From Gammaproteobacteria bacterium (GTDB lineage Bacteria; Pseudomonadota; Gammaproteobacteria; Chromatiales; Chromatiaceae), in the NCBI GenBank assembly GCA_020630035.1, contig JAHDCB010000100.1, positions 1 to 6,105 of the forward strand: 6,105 nucleotides of DNA. Direction: 5' to 3'. Below the pieces are notes generated by a model. That model ran no database searches. It had not been told where the DNA came from and saw only the letters and a list, made by a program, of their open reading frames with translations. The stretch's first letter is position 1; each line of letters starts with the position of its first letter. The position numbers were made by a program, and so were the translations under genes. Positions 5,719-6,105 of this stretch are shown piece after piece.

Positions 5719-6105
5719 TGCCTGTTTGTCTGATTATTGCCGGACCCAACGGCGCTGGAAAAACTACTTTCGCATTGGAATATCTGCCTCGGGTAGTGGG
5801 CTGTAGTCATTTCATCAATGCTGAATTTAATCGCCGCTGGACTTTCTCCACTGGCCCCTGAACGAGAAATCATTGCCGCCAGTCGTATTTTTTTGCGTGA
5901 GATCAGGCGGCAAATCACAACTCGTCAAGATTTTGCTTTTGAAACTACCTTAGCAGGCCGAAGTTACCTGCGTTTAATCGAGCAACTGCGTGTTGATGGT
6001 TGGCGTGTTGAGCTGATCTATCTGGCTCTGCCGAATGTTGAAATGTCGAAACTACGGGTGGCTGAACGTGTTTATCACGGCGGACACAACATTCCTGTTA
6101 CGGAT
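5718..6105 (+). pseudogene. Frameshifted, partial zeta-toxin-like P-loop kinase (COG4185-like)
   Basis: Reading from ATG 5718 gives MPVCLIIAGPNGAGKTTFAL, with a Walker A P-loop at residues 9-17, then stops at TGA 5859-5861 after 47 codons. At the run TTT (5826-5828) the expected Asn-Ala-(Asp/Glu)-Leu-Ile-Ala-Ala-Gly stretch is recovered by dropping one T; from 5827 the next frame stays open to the window end and reads LIAAGLSPLAPE, then FAFETTLAG and GWRVELIYLALP, RVYHGGHNIP, all characteristic of the zeta-toxin-like predicted kinases. The simplest reading is a one-base insertion; a sequencing error or translational frameshifting is also possible. The start shares a base with the hsdS stop (TGATG), so this is the fourth gene of the hsd operon. 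The substrate is unknown; true zeta toxins phosphorylate UDP-N-acetylglucosamine, but that should not be assumed here. The 3' end lies beyond the window. Confidence 0.82.

Noticed and set aside
5826..5828. Programmed translational frameshift in the kinase
   Set aside because: There is no classical slippery heptamer, upstream Shine-Dalgarno-like stimulator or obvious pseudoknot; a plain one-base insertion or error is simpler.
5679..5918. Minus-strand 79-residue frame over the hsdS-kinase junction
   Set aside because: It crosses the frameshifted kinase, whose sense strand codes recognisable motifs in both frames; no start signal or family features were seen on the minus strand.

Overview
The window joins a conserved housekeeping operon to an accessory defence operon. 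HflK and HflC are both complete and read best as gammaproteobacterial: HflK begins MAWNEPG, has the GPPDLDE motif, and hflC follows it directly. A betaproteobacterium cannot be excluded. This taxonomic view comes from remembered protein character, not from a search.

Layout, all on the + strand. Positions 1-267 are non-coding. They hold a ~160-bp imperfect palindrome with perfect 20-bp terminal inverted repeats (22-181, MITE-like), then a stem-loop (191-234) and the hflK ribosome binding site. hflK (268-1431) and hflC (1431-2294) share one base (TGATG). They encode the membrane SPFH complex that modulates the FtsH protease. A 46-bp gap follows, containing a strong hairpin that runs into the next ribosome binding site.

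From 2341 to the window end lies a tightly packed type I restriction-modification operon with two extra genes: hsdM (2341-3939, N6-adenine methyltransferase subunit), a class III Fic adenylyltransferase gene (3923-4528), hsdS (4528-5718, specificity subunit), and the start of a zeta-toxin-like P-loop kinase gene (from 5718) that carries an apparent one-base frameshift and runs off the window. All these genes overlap by 1-17 bases, so they are probably co-transcribed and translationally coupled. No hsdR is present; it would be expected downstream.

HsdM and HsdS would form the methyltransferase (M2S1) and, with an HsdR from elsewhere, the restriction enzyme. hsdS carries four perfect 12-bp repeats (ELES x4) in its central conserved helix, the place where EcoR124-type enzymes change the spacer length of their target by gaining or losing a repeat. 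Fic keeps both its catalytic motif and its own C-terminal inhibitory motif, so it is probably a self-restrained AMP-transferase. The most interesting features are this four-gene architecture, the repeat-tuned HsdS, and the broken kinase.
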